Shown here one piece after another: positions 44,654 through 57,869 of a stretch of 64,000 nt of DNA. Numbering within the stretch: the stretch's first letter is position 1; each line of letters starts with the position of its first letter. This DNA comes from Ascochyta rabiei (Eukaryota; Ascomycota; Dothideomycetes; Pleosporales; Didymellaceae), in NCBI RefSeq assembly GCF_004011695.2, contig NC_082407.1:1054001-1118000 (forward strand), in the 5' to 3' direction. A program made the position numbers and the translations under genes. The notes below the pieces were generated by a model. That model was not told the DNA's origin. It ran no database searches and saw nothing but the letters and a program-made list of their open reading frames with translations.

Positions 44654-45638
44654 TTTCGGCTCCTCTTAATGCTGATATCACATGTCGGGTTTCTTTTAAT
44701 GGGTGGCACAATTAATCTCTCGTTCGGCCCCTTCACCCTTACTTGGCGCGACTTCTCGTCTTATGTGACTGATCCACCGTGGCTAATTTATCCAAGGCTG
44801 TGTTTGTTCATCTGGCGCTCAAGTTTTTCGCGTCTCTTAGCAGTGGGAAGACGGGCTTACAGAACAATTCTACCTGGATCACGGGATGACGAATGTGGAC
44901 CGAATCCTGCAAGATATTATGTTGGTTATATTTGTAATTAAGATACATTCTTTCACATACGACCATGGGACGTTAAAAACAAGGCTTCCCGTTCGCTCAG
45001 CCCTTTTTGAGCAACGTACCGGCGGATAAGTAGTTAGGTGGGTAACCACTAGCAACTCACTCGCTCTCTAGGAGTCTGCGGGAACAGCTGCTTTTTGTTA
45101 CTGTATTGTATTGTTTTTGCAAATGCACAGAACACAGTGTGCTAAGCACTGCCACAATCTTGCTAAGAAGTCTAGCAACAAATCAGCGTGTACGGAGCAA
45201 GATAACTACCACCAGGTAGCAGGTAGTTTCGTGCTTTGTCTGTTCTTATTAGTTAGCTCTGAACCTTGTTAGAACAACTGCTGCTGCTTTAGAGAACGGC
45301 TGTTAATTATAAATCGTGTCCCGCTTTTAGGCTAGTGCGTTAAGCTTAAGCCTCTTTTAATTATGCTAGCCGCATGCATAGTAGGCAACAACTAACATTT
45401 TTGCTGCAAAGCTGCGCACTGCAGCCTAACAGGAATCTGTGTATGGCTGGTGTACAGCAAAAAATGAACGAAATACTTGACTAGCTACAGCCAGTCCACT
45501 GAACAAACTAGAAACGCGCAATGTTGTGTTCTCAAAATAAGGATAAACCTGATTAGGAGAAGAGATGTTGCCAACGTTTGTTGCAAAAGCCACGCACTTG
45601 CACAACGCTTGTACCGTGTCTGTGCGCGCAACGCCCGC
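44654..45638. other. Transition to transposon block, 985 bp
   Basis: No gene here. Base composition shifts toward A/T with mild loss of CpA/TpG, less than in the block to the right. Beyond 45,639 the transposon tail begins. A possible remnant of another element cannot be excluded, but no termini are seen. Confidence 0.5.
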
Positions 45639-45660
45639 TTGATTGATTGATTGATTGATA
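45639..45660. repeat. (TTGA)n tail marking the 3' end of the LINE
   Basis: Five TTGA units in a row. On the minus strand this reads as (TCAA)n, the kind of short tandem tail found at the 3' end of several fungal LINEs. Confidence 0.75.
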
Positions 45661-46479
45661 AGTTTAACGTCCTGTGTAAGTCTAAGACTATATAAGACGA
45701 GAACAGTTAAGCTACTCTAGTAATTTAAGAAGCGTGTTTGTAAAAGGAGATAGTAAATGTGTGTTTAGGGTCCTGTAGTAAGAGCCTATGCTCTAGGGAG
45801 TTAACAGCAGTTTTTAGGTGTCTGTTGTTTATTACAGGTACTACTTACAGTTGAGGTACCTATTCTAGTATCTGAAATAAAAGCTAGAGTAGCTAGAATC
45901 CCCTAGGTTGTGTGTAGTAGTAGTTGCATTAAAAGTTATTATCCTTATAGGCTGTCCTATATTATTTTCCTAACTTATCTATATTCTTTATAGCTAAGTA
46001 GAAGGTATTATATTATTTGTGTGTAACTATAGATATATCTATTATTATCTACCTTCTATATATTATATAGGTATACTTTATTATATCTATATCCTAGTTT
46101 TAGTTAGTAGTAGGCACTTACTACCTCTCTTTTAGTGTTTTTAGGTAGTTTTATCCTATTTATTAGTCCTAGCTAGTATTTTACTGCGTAGGTGTCTATT
46201 TTCCTTAGGATTACTTTAGCTGTGTAGGTAACTAGTTTATAATCCTATTTATCTGTTATAATAGCTTTAACTTAGATTCTAGTTATAGTAATGCTAGTAA
46301 CGTTAGAGGTAGGCCTCTTTTTTGTTGCTTCTTTTACTAGAAAGTCTACTTTCTTGTTTCCTACAATGTTCTAGTACCTAGGGGTCTATTTAAGGCTAAT
46401 TGTAGCTCCTTTATCTTTAATAGTTCTAGCTGCCTTTATACAGGATATTTGCTAAGCCTGTCTAGGCTTATTTAAAGGA

Positions 46480-46760
46480 GTTTTTAGTTTTAGGATAGCT
46501 GCCTAGTTATCTGTAAAGACTTAGATGTTCTGTTCTGTAGTACCTATTGTAGCTATAATTTTAAAGCCTCTTATTATACCTTCTAGTTCTCTATAATATA
46601 TAATTTAGCCTTTACTAATATTAGAGTTTATAGTATAGATTTCCTTAGGCTCTTATTTGTAGTCTAGGACTATAATTCGTACTCCTATACCTAGGCCTCC
46701 CTCTATAGAAGAAGCGTCTAGATAGATAGCTAGTATATTGCTTCCTACTTTTTATAGCAT
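46480..46760 (-). pseudogene. LINE RNase H remnant
   Basis: In minus-strand frame the region contains SSIEGGLGIGVRI, then the ELEGIIRGF segment and VFTDN, which match the RNase H core (DxS..., E, TDN). It is broken by TAG/TAA stops where Trp or Gln would be expected. Confidence 0.6.
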
Positions 46761-47499
46761 CTATATTTTATATGCTTTTACTTCTTCTTCTTTTAGTAGT
46801 CTTAAGATTTTAGTTTAGTATGCTATAGCCTTATTCCAGGGGTAGAAGTAGAAGTTTTTTAGTTTCTTTTCTCTTATACTAGGTATAGCCTTTTCTATAG
46901 ACTGTGTAATTTGTATAAGCTATGTAGGAGGTCCTATTATTAGCCTAGTACAGTTAACCTCTCTTTACTCTGCGCTAGAGTCTAGGTATATGTTTTATAG
47001 GGTAGATTTTAGCTGTGTTATAGTAGTATAGATAGGGTAGTTCTTTAGAAGCTTTCTAGCTCTAAAGGCGTACTTTCTTATTACAGTGTTTAGCCTTCTA
47101 GTAGGAGGGGCTAGTACTACCTTTACCTCTTAGGGTATTATAGGTAAAGTTTAGAAAGTGCCTAAGATTTTCCCAAGTGCTAGGTTCTGTAGTCCTTATA
47201 GTTGTTTTGCTATTCTAGCTTGTTGCTTCTAGAAGACCTAGTATCTATAGTCTGCTATACTAGTAACACAAGCTAGGTATATTTATTAGAGGGTAGTAGG
47301 TATAAGGCCTTTATTGCTATTTGCTAGTCTATATATTCTGTAGAAGGTGTTTCTTACTTAGCTAATCCTTATAGCAGCATGCTTCTTAAAGGAGAGCCTA
47401 TTGTTAAAGTATATTCCTAGCTATTTAATAGTCTTTTTTAGAGTTATTATAGACATGTCTAGCAGGGTAAGAGTGTAGGTTCCTGCTTTTTAGTTTTAT

Positions 47500-48250
47500 A
47501 GTAAAGTAGATAAGTTTAGTTTTTAGCGTATTAAACTAAATTACATAGCTAGATCCTTTTGCACATAGGCTAGCTATATCTCTTTCTAGTAGATAGATGT
47601 TTTTCTTTAGGCTAGTAGATAATACTGTAATAGCAAGGTTGTCTAGGTAGGATAGTAAGTAGTTTATAATTAACTAGAATAGAGGTCTAATATATATTAG
47701 AAATAGAATAGGTAAGATAGGGCTTTCCTATAGTATTTTAGCGTTTATATTGCTAAATTCTTCTATTTCTCTATTAAAGGATAGTTATAGTTAGCGTCTA
47801 GAGAGGAATAATTAGATCTAGGCTATTAGGCTGCATAGTAGCTTTAGTTGTTATAGGATAGTAAGTAGTTAGCCTAGTAAGACGTGGTTAAAGGCTCCTT
47901 TAATGTCTAGAAATACTGTAGTTATTATACGCTTTAGTTTCCTTTATTCTTATACTTAGTTTAGTAGCATTATAGAAGCGTCTATAGCTAATTTCTATAC
48001 TCTTCTACCTAGTTATAAAGAGTGTAGTAGAGTAGTTATTTCTGCTAGTATGCTAAGCGGTTTAGCTACTAGTCTTTCTGTAACTTTGCTTAGGCAGCTT
48101 AGGAGAGTAATTACCCTTTAGGCTTTAGGGGCTGCGTAGTCTAGTTTGTTTAGCTTTTTTAGGATAATTCCTGTTACCCTTTTCTAGATTTAAGGGTAGT
48201 ACCTATAGTTAAATAGGGTAGAGAACATATAGAAGAATATATCTATTTCT
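47500..48250 (-). pseudogene. LINE reverse transcriptase remnant
   Basis: The minus strand carries a mutated RT core. Near 47,690-47,780 the pattern NxNAxxPxxSPxxPxLFLIYI is recognisable with TAG/TAA at Gln and Trp sites. Coordinates are approximate. Confidence 0.6.
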
Positions 48251-48999
48251 ACTTTATATACTGTAGTAATAATCTCCTAGTTTATTATATCTAGTCCTAA
48301 GGAGCTACTTTAGATTTGTAAGGAGCAGGCGTGTTCTAGGTCTTCTTTAGTAAGGGGTAGCTATTCCTAGCTACCTTCTTAGTAGGTTCTCCACTCTATA
48401 GGCTGAGAGGAAGGTAGGCTAGGGAAGAGAGTGTCTCTTAGTGCTAAGCACTTGCCTTAAAAGGAGTTTTCTATTCCCCTAGGGCCTTATATAGCAGATA
48501 TGCTTTAGTTACCTACAGACCTAGTATAAAACATTACCTTAAAGAATGATTTTATATCCTCTTTTTCTAGGAATTAATTCTAGTAGTTGTGCTTTGCTAC
48601 TTTTACTATTTATAGGTAGCTGTTTCTAGTAATTAGGTAGTACCTTTTTTATATATAGGTAGTTATAGGCCTAGTTACTAGTTCTCTCTATAGGAGGCGT
48701 TGTTTACTAAGCATGTTTGTCCTAATTATTTTTAGATCTAGGTTCTACTAAGGCTTACTTCTTACACTAGTAGAGCTTTGTAGGATTATAGTTTTAGCTG
48801 CGTTTGTTACTACTGTAGTAAGCTCCTTCCCTATTACTTTAAGCTGCTTCTCTAGCTCTCTGTCCTCTCCTTAGATAAGAAGTAGGGATATGCTAGTAGA
48901 GAGTCTAGAGCATATAGTATTAAAAGCAGAGCTTTTTGCTAATTCCTTTACTAGCTCCTTTAAAATAGGTCCTAGTCTGCCTTCTTAGTGTTAAACTAG

Positions 49000-49700
49000 G
49001 GAGTAGGGTTGTTTAGGAGCTGTGTTCTAGGCGTAGTAATTGTAAACAGGATGCCTAGGTAGTCTAAGCCTATACCTGCTAGGGTTTGCTAGTCTTCTAT
49101 CTAGTTTGTAAGCCTGTGTGTAGCAAAGGTAAGGTCTAGAACACTTTCCCTACTTATGTTTAGCCTGTAGAAGGTATCTGTACTAGGGTTGTTTAGTAGC
49201 TCTAGGTTTTACTCTTCTATCTAGGTAATATAACTACTAGCTTTTAGTGTTATAGTAGTTATAGTAGGGTCCTACTAAGGGTGGTAGGTGTTAAAGTCCC
49301 CTAGTAGGATTAAGTTAGGCAGAGTTTAGCTATTTAGAAGCTTTCTTTCTACTGTTATTATTCCTTATACGTTTGTTTAGTTGTATATATTATAGATTGT
49401 AAGGTTTAACCTAGCCTGCTAGACTATAATAGCGAGGAAGTCTAGGTTAGGGCTTAAATCTGTAGCTAGGGTAATTTATACTGTCATTAAGCAAAGAACG
49501 TAGGCTAGAACGCGTGGCCTTATACTGTAGTCCTATAGTAGGGGTAGGATTTATGTAAAGGAAGGGTGGTTTAGAGAGCGTATGTCTAAGTAGTCTAAAG
49601 GTAGTTATTAAGTAGGGGTAAGCTATAGGTCTTATACTAAGACAAGGTCTATAGCTAGTTCTACTGTAAGTTATAAGGCGCTCTCTGTAGCTTATACACT
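49000..49700 (-). pseudogene. LINE endonuclease remnant
   Basis: The minus strand includes PNLILLGDFNTYHP, the GDFN signature of the AP-type endonuclease domain of LINEs, near 49,280-49,330, followed by stops. Coordinates are approximate. Confidence 0.6.
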
Positions 49701-49851
49701 CTTGTTTAGATTTACTTATAGAATCCTTAGGTTGTCTAGTATTCTAGATATATTTATGCGTTTATTATAGCCTTATAGGCTACACATTAAATGCTATCTG
49801 CTATATATACTTCTTTGTAGTTTATGTATTTAGGTATAGTATGTACATAGG

Positions 49852-49856
49852 CTTTA
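49852..49856. repeat. Target-site duplication CTTTA, left of the gypsy element
   Basis: The same five bases occur directly after the right LTR at 58125-58129. Confidence 0.85.
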
Positions 49857-50111
49857 TGTAAGGCAGACTTCACAAGCATAAAAGTAGCGATCTGGTGAAC
49901 TAATAGATTTAAAAGAGGAGTGAACAAAATAGCAGACAGCGAGCTACAAGAGGGCGGAGAGAGAGGCCTACTTATAGTAGTAAGGCCTGTGCTCTCTGCA
50001 AGTAAAAGTAAAGGCAAGTAAAGAAAGGTTCTACTAGGTTTAATAGAATCTACTAGTAGGTTGTAACACATACTAGTAGGTTACCATCTTACCTTAGCAG
50101 AAGTCCTAACA
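49857..50111 (-). repeat. Gypsy LTR, left copy (element 3' end), 255 bp
   Basis: It starts TGTAAGGCAGAC and ends GTCCTAACA in plus orientation; it is TG...CA on the minus strand as well. It matches the right copy along its whole length with differences that are mainly C-to-T or G-to-A. A purine-rich stretch just inside (minus-strand AAGAAGGGGCA) could be the polypurine tract. Confidence 0.9.
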
Positions 50112-51679
50112 CGTGCCCCTTCTTATAAATAGCAAAGTCTCTTAAGCTAAAGTCTGTGTATAAGTAACTGTAAGAGTCTAATACTAACAGTTTTTTTTTA
50201 AGTAAGAGTAAAAGAAAAAGAAAAGAAAAGAGGATATAGAAATCCTATATAAGAACCTATTAGTAGTTAGAGTGTAATTAAGGTATATGCCTTTAGTGGT
50301 ATTACGCAGGTCTCCCTAAATCCTTATATAAAAAAATAACCTCTAAGATTTTTTCTACTGTATAAACTCTATAACGCAAAAATTATACTCTACCCTATTT
50401 AGGGCTTATATAAGGGAGTAGTACAAAGAGATTTATTAATTTATTAGAGCTAGATTTATCCTTAACTTTAAGGTTAACCTTTATTAATAGTTAATTGCTA
50501 AACTGTAGCAGCCTAAGGGCGAGCTTAAGCAGGTCTAGATTATGTTTAGTGTGTCTTTAGGCGTGTTTTTAACCTGTAAAGGAGCCTATTAAAAGTAGCC
50601 TAATATTCTGTTAAGTAATATATCTGCTTTTGTTAGCCTATCTTTTTTTAACTAGATTTATTAAGATTGCTAAACTAGCTGTTATTAAAGGTGTCTTTTA
50701 GGCGAGGCTCCTAGTCTGTTGGCATTTAGAGTACTAGTGGAACTAGTTTGTTAGGATTGTTGTAGTAAAACAAGAAAGTGTTGTAGTAGTTAAGATGTTG
50801 CTTAGCAGGTTCCTAGGTAGGTTTAGGGTTATTAGACTATTTAATAAGGTATTCCTATATACTGCGTTGCTTTCTGTAATTAAAGAATAAGTTATGGTAC
50901 TATTCTTAAGAGACTAAACCCTAGTTGTTAGTGACCTCTATAGGTGTTAGTTTAGGTAGTGCGTAATCTAGTAGATTGTCTTAGCTTGTTTCCTAGAGCA
51001 AGTTAGGGTAAAATACTAGAAATACGCCTTTTAATATTATATCTATAGGTAGGTCTAGTTTATATGCAGCTCTATTAAATATAACATAAGTAACTAAGTA
51101 TAGCCTAGCATACTTATAGTCTAGTTTTTTTAAAGGCTAGGTAGTATTCTAGTTGCGTGTGGAAACCTAAACTAGGTTGCTAACTGCGTATTTTAGAGTC
51201 TGTTAGCAATAAGCATTAGCTTAGGCTTATTATTCTTATTATGCCTAGGTAAGCTAAATCTGTAGATATTCTAGAAGGTTAGCGTAGGTGCAGAGTAACT
51301 TATTAGCACGTAACATTTAGTCTTAAGCTTTTTTTAATAATAGTTCTATTTAGGTATAGTCTTTACTAGGGTGTATACTACTGTAAGAATAATACCTAAG
51401 ATCTATAAAGAAAGGTATAAGTCTAGTAGACATATTAATAGTGTTATTAGCTTAAAACTTAGCAAGATACAGCTATAAAGCCTAATTATTCTATGTAAAG
51501 TTAATGTACTTTCGCAAATAGATTTTAAGGCTTTAATTAGCTTATTTAGTTTAACTATTAGTTTGTAGGTAATAAGAAGTTAATAGCTTAGCTAAGATTT
51601 AAAGGCGTTTATAAACCTTTTTCTAGAATTTGTTTATAAAGGAAGTACCTTAATTAGATATAATAGTACGCAGGAGTCT

Positions 51680-52150
51680 ATAGAGGCAAAATTTTTTTAT
51701 AAAGTAGTAAGCAAATTCCTTTAAAGAGCGGCTAACTAATAGGAAGAAGTATTACTGCTTAGTAAGACAATCTACTATAATAAGCAGATTTGTGTATAAT
51801 TAGCTGTTAAGAGATAAAGCTAGTAAATCTTAAATGTAGTCTACAGAGATATCTAACCACCTAGCGTTAGGGATTAGTAGGGGTTTAAGGAAACTGTTAT
51901 AGGCTTCCTAGGAAGGCCTTACACATTTATACACTATATAAGCTTAGTAATATTTTTTAATAACCTAAGGCATACTAGGCTAATAGTAGCGCCTAATTAT
52001 TAGATACAAAGTAGCTTTAGGACCTTTATAGCCTATAATCTTGTAGTTATAGTATAAGTTAAATATCTAGCATTATAATTGTGCGTTAGGGGGTATGTAG
52101 AGCTAAGTCTTGTCTAGGAACAGGTGTCTAGAGGAGCCTTCACTAATAGT
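51680..52150 (-). pseudogene. Gypsy integrase remnant
   Basis: The minus-strand frame shows a mutated HHCC-to-core transition: KATLYLIIRRYY, then the segment ending in NAR and LDISVDYI, which matches the start of the integrase core with a stop where Trp is expected. Confidence 0.6.
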
Positions 52151-53469
52151 GTAACAGTTAGCTAGGGAGATATAGTAGCTATTTTTGCAGAACTAGGAGC
52201 TTAGTTTGTAGTTATTTTTGTCTAGAGTAGAAAAGATTTTCTGTGTAGCTGTATTAGTTGCATATGTGTTAGTAAGTATATCTTTAGTAGATTAGGGATC
52301 TTCTAGATATAGTAGTAAATCTAGTAGCAATATCCTATAAACGTTGTCTATTAGGTTAAAGTTATCTTCTAAGTTATTAGGCTCTGCTAAGGGTGTCTAA
52401 GTAGCGTAGAATGATGTTATTGCCTAAACTTCTAGTAAGATAAATTTAGGTTGTCTGCTAGTAGTAAGAGAGAGAGCTTATAGAGTAGCTTGTATTATAG
52501 GCGTAACTCCTAGGTCTAGGTTACGTAGTCCTAGGATAATTTAGTGTGTGTCTAATAACTATATATCTTGTTTATCTCTAGGGATGTCCTAAGGACGTTA
52601 GCTTAATATATCTGCTTTACTATTTGTAGGTTTAGGTGCGTATATTATTTTAAAATTAAACTAGGAGAGAAACAGTAACTATTAAGCTTAGCGTTAGTTA
52701 AGCTTCTTAGTCTTTATAAAGGTTTTTAGGTTCTTATAATCTATTATTACCTATATTATATAAGGGGAGCCTATAGGTTCTAGTTCCTATTCTTTAAAGG
52801 CTTCAATAATAGCTATAAGTTCTATATTAAAGATGTTATAATTACATTCTGCAGATAAGTGTTTTTTTAAGAAGAACGCAATAGGTTGCAGGTTACCTTT
52901 TTAATTCTGTTGCTTTATAATTCCTCCTATAGCCTAGCTAGAGGAATTAGTACAGATAATAACTAGCTGCGTAGGATTAAAGTGTTAGAGTATAATATCT
53001 AGTTAGAAGGCGCTTTTTAAGGTATAAAAGGCGTCTTTATAGGCTTAGGTAGGCTTAAAGTCCTAGTACTAGACAGAATATTAGATTACTAAGGGATCTT
53101 TCTTAGAAGGTCTAGAAACAACAGTAGATTTAACAGCTTGTGTTAAGGGGAGAGTAATTAACAAGTACCCTTTAATAAAATGTTAATAGAATCTAGTAAA
53201 ACCTAGAAAGGAGAGAATGTTAGGTACTGTTTTAGGCATCTCCTAATCTTAGATAGCTTTAATTTTGTTAGGGTTTATTTGTATGCTGTTGTTAGTAATA
53301 ATTATACCTAAGAACTTAACGCGTTCCTTATAGAATTTAGATTTCTTTAGATCTATATAAAATCCTTAATCTTTAAGTCTACTAAGAACTTTCTTAACGT
53401 GTTCCTTGTGTTTAGCTAGGGAGTTAGAAAAGACTAAGACGTTATCTAAATATGCTGTGCAGAATTAAT

Positions 53470-54000
53470 TAAGATATTTAAATAATAAGTTATTAATTGC
53501 CTGCTAAAAAGTTGCTAGGGTGTTGTATAGTCTAAAGGGTATAACTTTATACTAGTATGTACCTTTCTATATAGAGAATGCTGTAAGCTATTCTAAGCTA
53601 GGCTTTATCTAAATTCTATAAAAGGCATAGATAATATTAAATTTTAAAAATATAGTTGCCTAGTTAAGTTATACTATAGTTTTGCCGAAAAATAGAATAG
53701 GATATTAGTCCTTAATAGTAGCGTTGTTAAGCTCCTAGTAATCCACACAGACTCGCAGGCCCCCTCTAGGTTTAGCGACAATAATCAGGTTATTTTAAGT
53801 AGGGGAGTTGCAGCGTTTAATAAAACCTTATACCTTGTTTTCCTTAATGTAGTGTTTAATAGCTTCTATTTGCTGTCTAGAGAAAGGTTGAAGGTAATAA
53901 TTAGGAGGGTTTGTACCTGGTTTAAGCTTTATTTTATAGTTAAAGTCACTCTAGTTAGGGAGAGTTTTAGCAGCTTCCCTATTAAATATTAGAATAAAGT
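53470..54000 (-). pseudogene. Gypsy reverse transcriptase remnant
   Basis: The minus strand reads LIIVAKPRGGLRVCVDY, then ELNNATIKD and later IPF-LYNT-ATF, matching gypsy RT (RVCVDYRxLN and FGLxNxPxTF patterns) with TAG/TAA at Trp, Gln and Arg sites. Confidence 0.75.
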
Positions 54001-55059
54001 TAGCGTATTCCTTTAGTTCTTTAGGGGTAAGTAAGTTAGAAAGGGGCAGGTCCTAGCTTAGTTAGAAGAATTTATTAAAATTAGTATCTGCTAAAGCGTA
54101 TCTAGTAGTTATAGCTTAAAGTCTTTATAGTAAGATAAGGGAGTAATTAGTACATTTCCTATATAGCCTTACTGTAGAAGCTAATATAATATAGATATTA
54201 TATATCTTTTATACTGTATAAGTATAAGGTAATCTAGAAAGTATAGATTTAGGTTAAGTAGATTGCCCTTTGTAGTAGTTGCTGGAACTAGGTTTTAATA
54301 GTAGTAGGGGCTTAGCATCTAGCAGGGAACCTTTGCAAAGTAGGGTAGGGGTTTAAGTAGTTAAGTTATAGTGCTGTAAACAATACTTGTCTGCAAAGGT
54401 AATAGAGCAGTTTTGCCAGGAAATAGTAGGGTTTTAAATAGCCCTCTACCTAAATCTAAGGATTAGGTAAAAAGATCTATAATTATTTATAACATAGGCG
54501 CTAGTACGCTTAAGGTATAAGTTAATTTTAAGGTAAAACTCTACTTAATATATAATAGTTTCTGCAGGTTTGCTGTTGTATCCCTAATAGACAATAGGTG
54601 TTATTAGAGGAATAAGCTAAAGGGCGCCTGTTTCCTTTAAGAAGGTGTTAGAGATAAAGCTAGCGTTAGCGCTATTGTCTGCTAGTGTGTAGACACTATA
54701 AGGGGCGTTTTTGTTGTAGCCTAAGGAAGCCTAAAAAGCTAATTAGCTGCCTGTCTAAACAGGTTTCTTAGTAGTTATCTAGGTAGTATTAACCTAACAA
54801 ATAATTAAGCTAGCCTTAGTAGTGTCTAAGTAGGGTATAAAAGGGTTAAAAGAGCGCACTTATTAGGAAATAGTCCTTAGGTAGTAACTATTATCTTAGG
54901 TACCTAGTTTTCTAAATTAGAGGCGTATTTGTCTAAGGAGTTAAATTTGTTATCTTTACTGTCTAATAGTAGGAATTAGTCTGTAGAGATATGTTAGTTT
55001 GTAGTAGAGTCCTTAGGTACAGCTGCTAGTGCAGCGTAGGTCTTAGGCTTAGGAGGAGT

Positions 55060-55120
55060 AGGGCATTAATTTGCTTTATAACCCTTAGTTCTGTAGTTAA
55101 AACATGTAAATGTATTAGTT
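55060..55120 (-). pseudogene. Gypsy gag zinc-knuckle remnant
   Basis: The minus strand reads TCFNYRTKGYKAN followed by a stop and CP. The C-x2-C-x4-H-x4-C pattern is still recognisable, although Cys and His positions have become Tyr. Confidence 0.5.
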
Positions 55121-57869
55121 GTAAAACTAGTCTCCTTAGGTTAACGCTAGCAGGTATCCTTGTTCTCTTAGCTTAGTGCAGGTTAAAGAACAGCAGGCAA
55201 CCCTAGGGAGATAGTAGTAGTGTTTTTGTAAGTGGCCTGACAGTTATAAGGACTAAAACAATTCTGCCTATCTCCTAAGATATCCTTATTCTTAACCTTA
55301 GAAGGAATATAAGCGTAGTTGCAGAAGAAGGTGTTAGGCTAGTTGTAGTAGTTACGTAGCCTAGACAGTAATTTGTTACAGGCAACATTAGCTATCTATT
55401 ATTACGTAAAATTAGGGATTTAGTCTGCAGCTAATAGTAATATGTTTCTAGTGTCTAGTTAAGTTGCTAAGCAAAATATTCTATCTTAGTGCGGAAGACT
55501 AAAAACGCTATAGTAATATTAGCAATTTCTAGGCTAGGGTATTATAGGAATGTAAACAGGTTAAAGGCGCGTTTAGCTAAACTATAGATATCCTTATCTC
55601 TATAAACTTCCTATAGATAATAGATACAATCTATAGGGTTAGAGTAGCAGCAGGTAAAACTAGAGGGATCCTGTAGAAGAGCGTAGGCGGGTTCTTTAGT
55701 GTAGATTAAGAAGAAATTAGCCTAGTCTATAGGATATTAATAGTTCTAACTATTAGCACGTATAAAGTGTAAGCAGTTAAACAACTAATTATTAAAGTTG
55801 TCTTTAGGGCTTGTAAAATAGGACAGTTTCTTTATAGCCTTGTCTAGTTAGTTATTATACTAGTCTAAGGACTAAAGGAATTAATAAGCGCTGGCTAGAG
55901 TAGAAGTTAGAGTAACTAGGGTAGTGCTCCCTAGTGGCGTGTATGTAGAAGGCGCCTTAACCTATGTTAGAGGGGTATAGAATTAGTCTATTATAGCAGG
56001 TATGTTATTATAAAGCTGTAACTGTAATAGTATACTAGTGTAGGTGCCTACTAAGCCTAGTGTTTTAGGCTTAGGAATATTAGAGGACTACTAAGCTGAG
56101 CAAAGGAGGTGTCTAAAGCAGGAGGGGGGTTAGTTAGTAGTGTTATTAGCCTAGCCTCCCAGATATTCCTATGCTAAGCCTTAATTAGATTTTAGCTTAA
56201 GCTGTTAGTAATACTAAGCAAGTTAAGTAGATTACTGCTAATGCTAAGTAAACTTAGCTTGCAAGTTGTTTAGTTAAGAGGCTGTCTAATTATTACAGTT
56301 AATTAGTTAGGAGTAAAAGTGCTTAGCCTAATCTAGCTTAAGTTACTTATTATTTAGTTGCTAGGATAGCGCGTGTAGACTGCTATTAACCTTACTAAGA
56401 AGTCCTAGGAGGAAGGTAGAGAGTACAGAGCATTGTCTGTAGGTAAGGTGCATAAAATACCTATCTAGATAGTTGTCAGACAGCAGGGGCAGCCCTAGAT
56501 TCTGAACAAGAGGATTAAGGGACTAGAAGTTAAAATCTGTAAGTAGCGTAGTAAGGAACTCTAAAGGTTAGTTACCTAGGCTAAAGTATTTAACTAGGAA
56601 GTGTTTAACTATAGTAGTAGGAAGGTGCTAAAACTATTAGGAGAGACTGTTATTTAAAGGGACCTAAGAGGATATAGCGCGTAAAGAGTCCTTATAGCAA
56701 AACTGTAGAGCTAGAGTAGAGGTGTCCTACTAGCTAGCGTAAGTGGATTCTTCCTATAGCCCTAGAGTAGCGCTAGTAAGTTTCTGCAGGGAAGCCTGTC
56801 CCTAAGAGGAGTAGGGAGTAGGCTAGTAGATTTCTATAACAGTATCCTCTATTTTAACAGTAGCTTGCTTGTCTTTCTATGTCTAAGACTTTAGTTAATT
56901 AGCAGATAAAGCAGATAGGCTGCTGCATGTAATAAAGGTTCCTAGGGTAGCAGCTTTTTTATATGTCTTATAGCTAAAGTCTTATACGTAATTAGAAATA
57001 GCACTACTACCCTAGCAATTAAAGTACTTAGGATCTATAGGGGTTTCTAGGTAGCATAGGTAAGACTTGTTGTAAGAAGTCTTCTTTGTAGAAGTAGAAG
57101 AAGGCTAAGGGGGTAGTATAGAGTTAGGCTTAATATTATCCTTATTAGTTAGTAATATAGCTGTAATATGTAAAGATGTTAGTAGAAGTTAAAGGGTTAT
57201 GTCTGTAAAGGTAAGTGTAGTAGTAGTAGGTAGTTAGAGGAGAAGCAGAGCACCTAGTGCCTTTAAGTATTAGTAGGGCCTAGATGTTTAGTAGTAAAAG
57301 TACTATATGTAAGTAAAAGACAAATTCTAGTAAAAGAGCTGTGTGTTAGTAAAAGACGAATTCTAGTAAAAGAGCTGTGTGTTAGTGAAAGACAAAGGAG
57401 TAAGCGTTTCTTAAAATAAAGGGGTAGGGGATACTTAGGGGCGCTGGACCTCTTAGAAGGCGCTGGTAGATTAAAAAAAATAGGTACTAGACCACTTAAA
57501 AGGTGCTAAAGGGAGGCGCTGGACTACTTAAAAGGCGCTGGTTAGTTAGGAGGTAAAACAAAAGGCTAGTACTCTAGAGCCTAAAAAAAAAGTAACAATT
57601 TGGCCTACTAAATGTTAAAGACAGGTAATCTGTACTTAGAAGACGCGTAGGAGAGGCTAATTTGTACTTAAAAACAGGCACTTACTACCCACGCTAGTTA
57701 GGGGTAGGGACTAAGAAAAGAACTCTAAATAGGGCTAATACTTAGTAAAGAGATAGCTTACTAGACTAAAACTTTAGTGCAACCTTAAGCAGCAGTAGCT
57801 AACTACTAGCTTAACAAAGGCAGCAGCCTAAGAGAAAGCTAAATTTTTTAGCTGTTAGGTCTGCTATTA

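Larger units (their letters stand above)
45639..49856 (-). mobile_element. Non-LTR retrotransposon (LINE), heavily RIP-mutated, 3' part
   Basis: The minus strand reads with stop codons throughout, nearly all TAG or TAA. Recognisable parts appear in LINE order from right to left: an AP-endonuclease segment with GDFNTYHP near 49280-49330; a reverse transcriptase whose mutated reading keeps the frame around the AGxPxGSP and SPxLF positions near 47,690-47,780; and an RNase H segment (46,490-46,760) with the FTDN core and ELEG. The 3' end has the (TTGA)n tail at 45,639. The gypsy element interrupts the 5' part. There is no complete open frame, so the element is dead. Clade (Tad-like or I-like) cannot be set without alignment. 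Confidence 0.75.

Noticed and set aside
45641..45660. Short regular repeat as a possible CRISPR-like array
   Set aside because: Tetranucleotide microsatellite without spacers, in a eukaryotic genome.
49787..50071. 94-codon minus-strand frame in the transposon block
   Set aside because: Largely covered by the gypsy LTR; not a gene.
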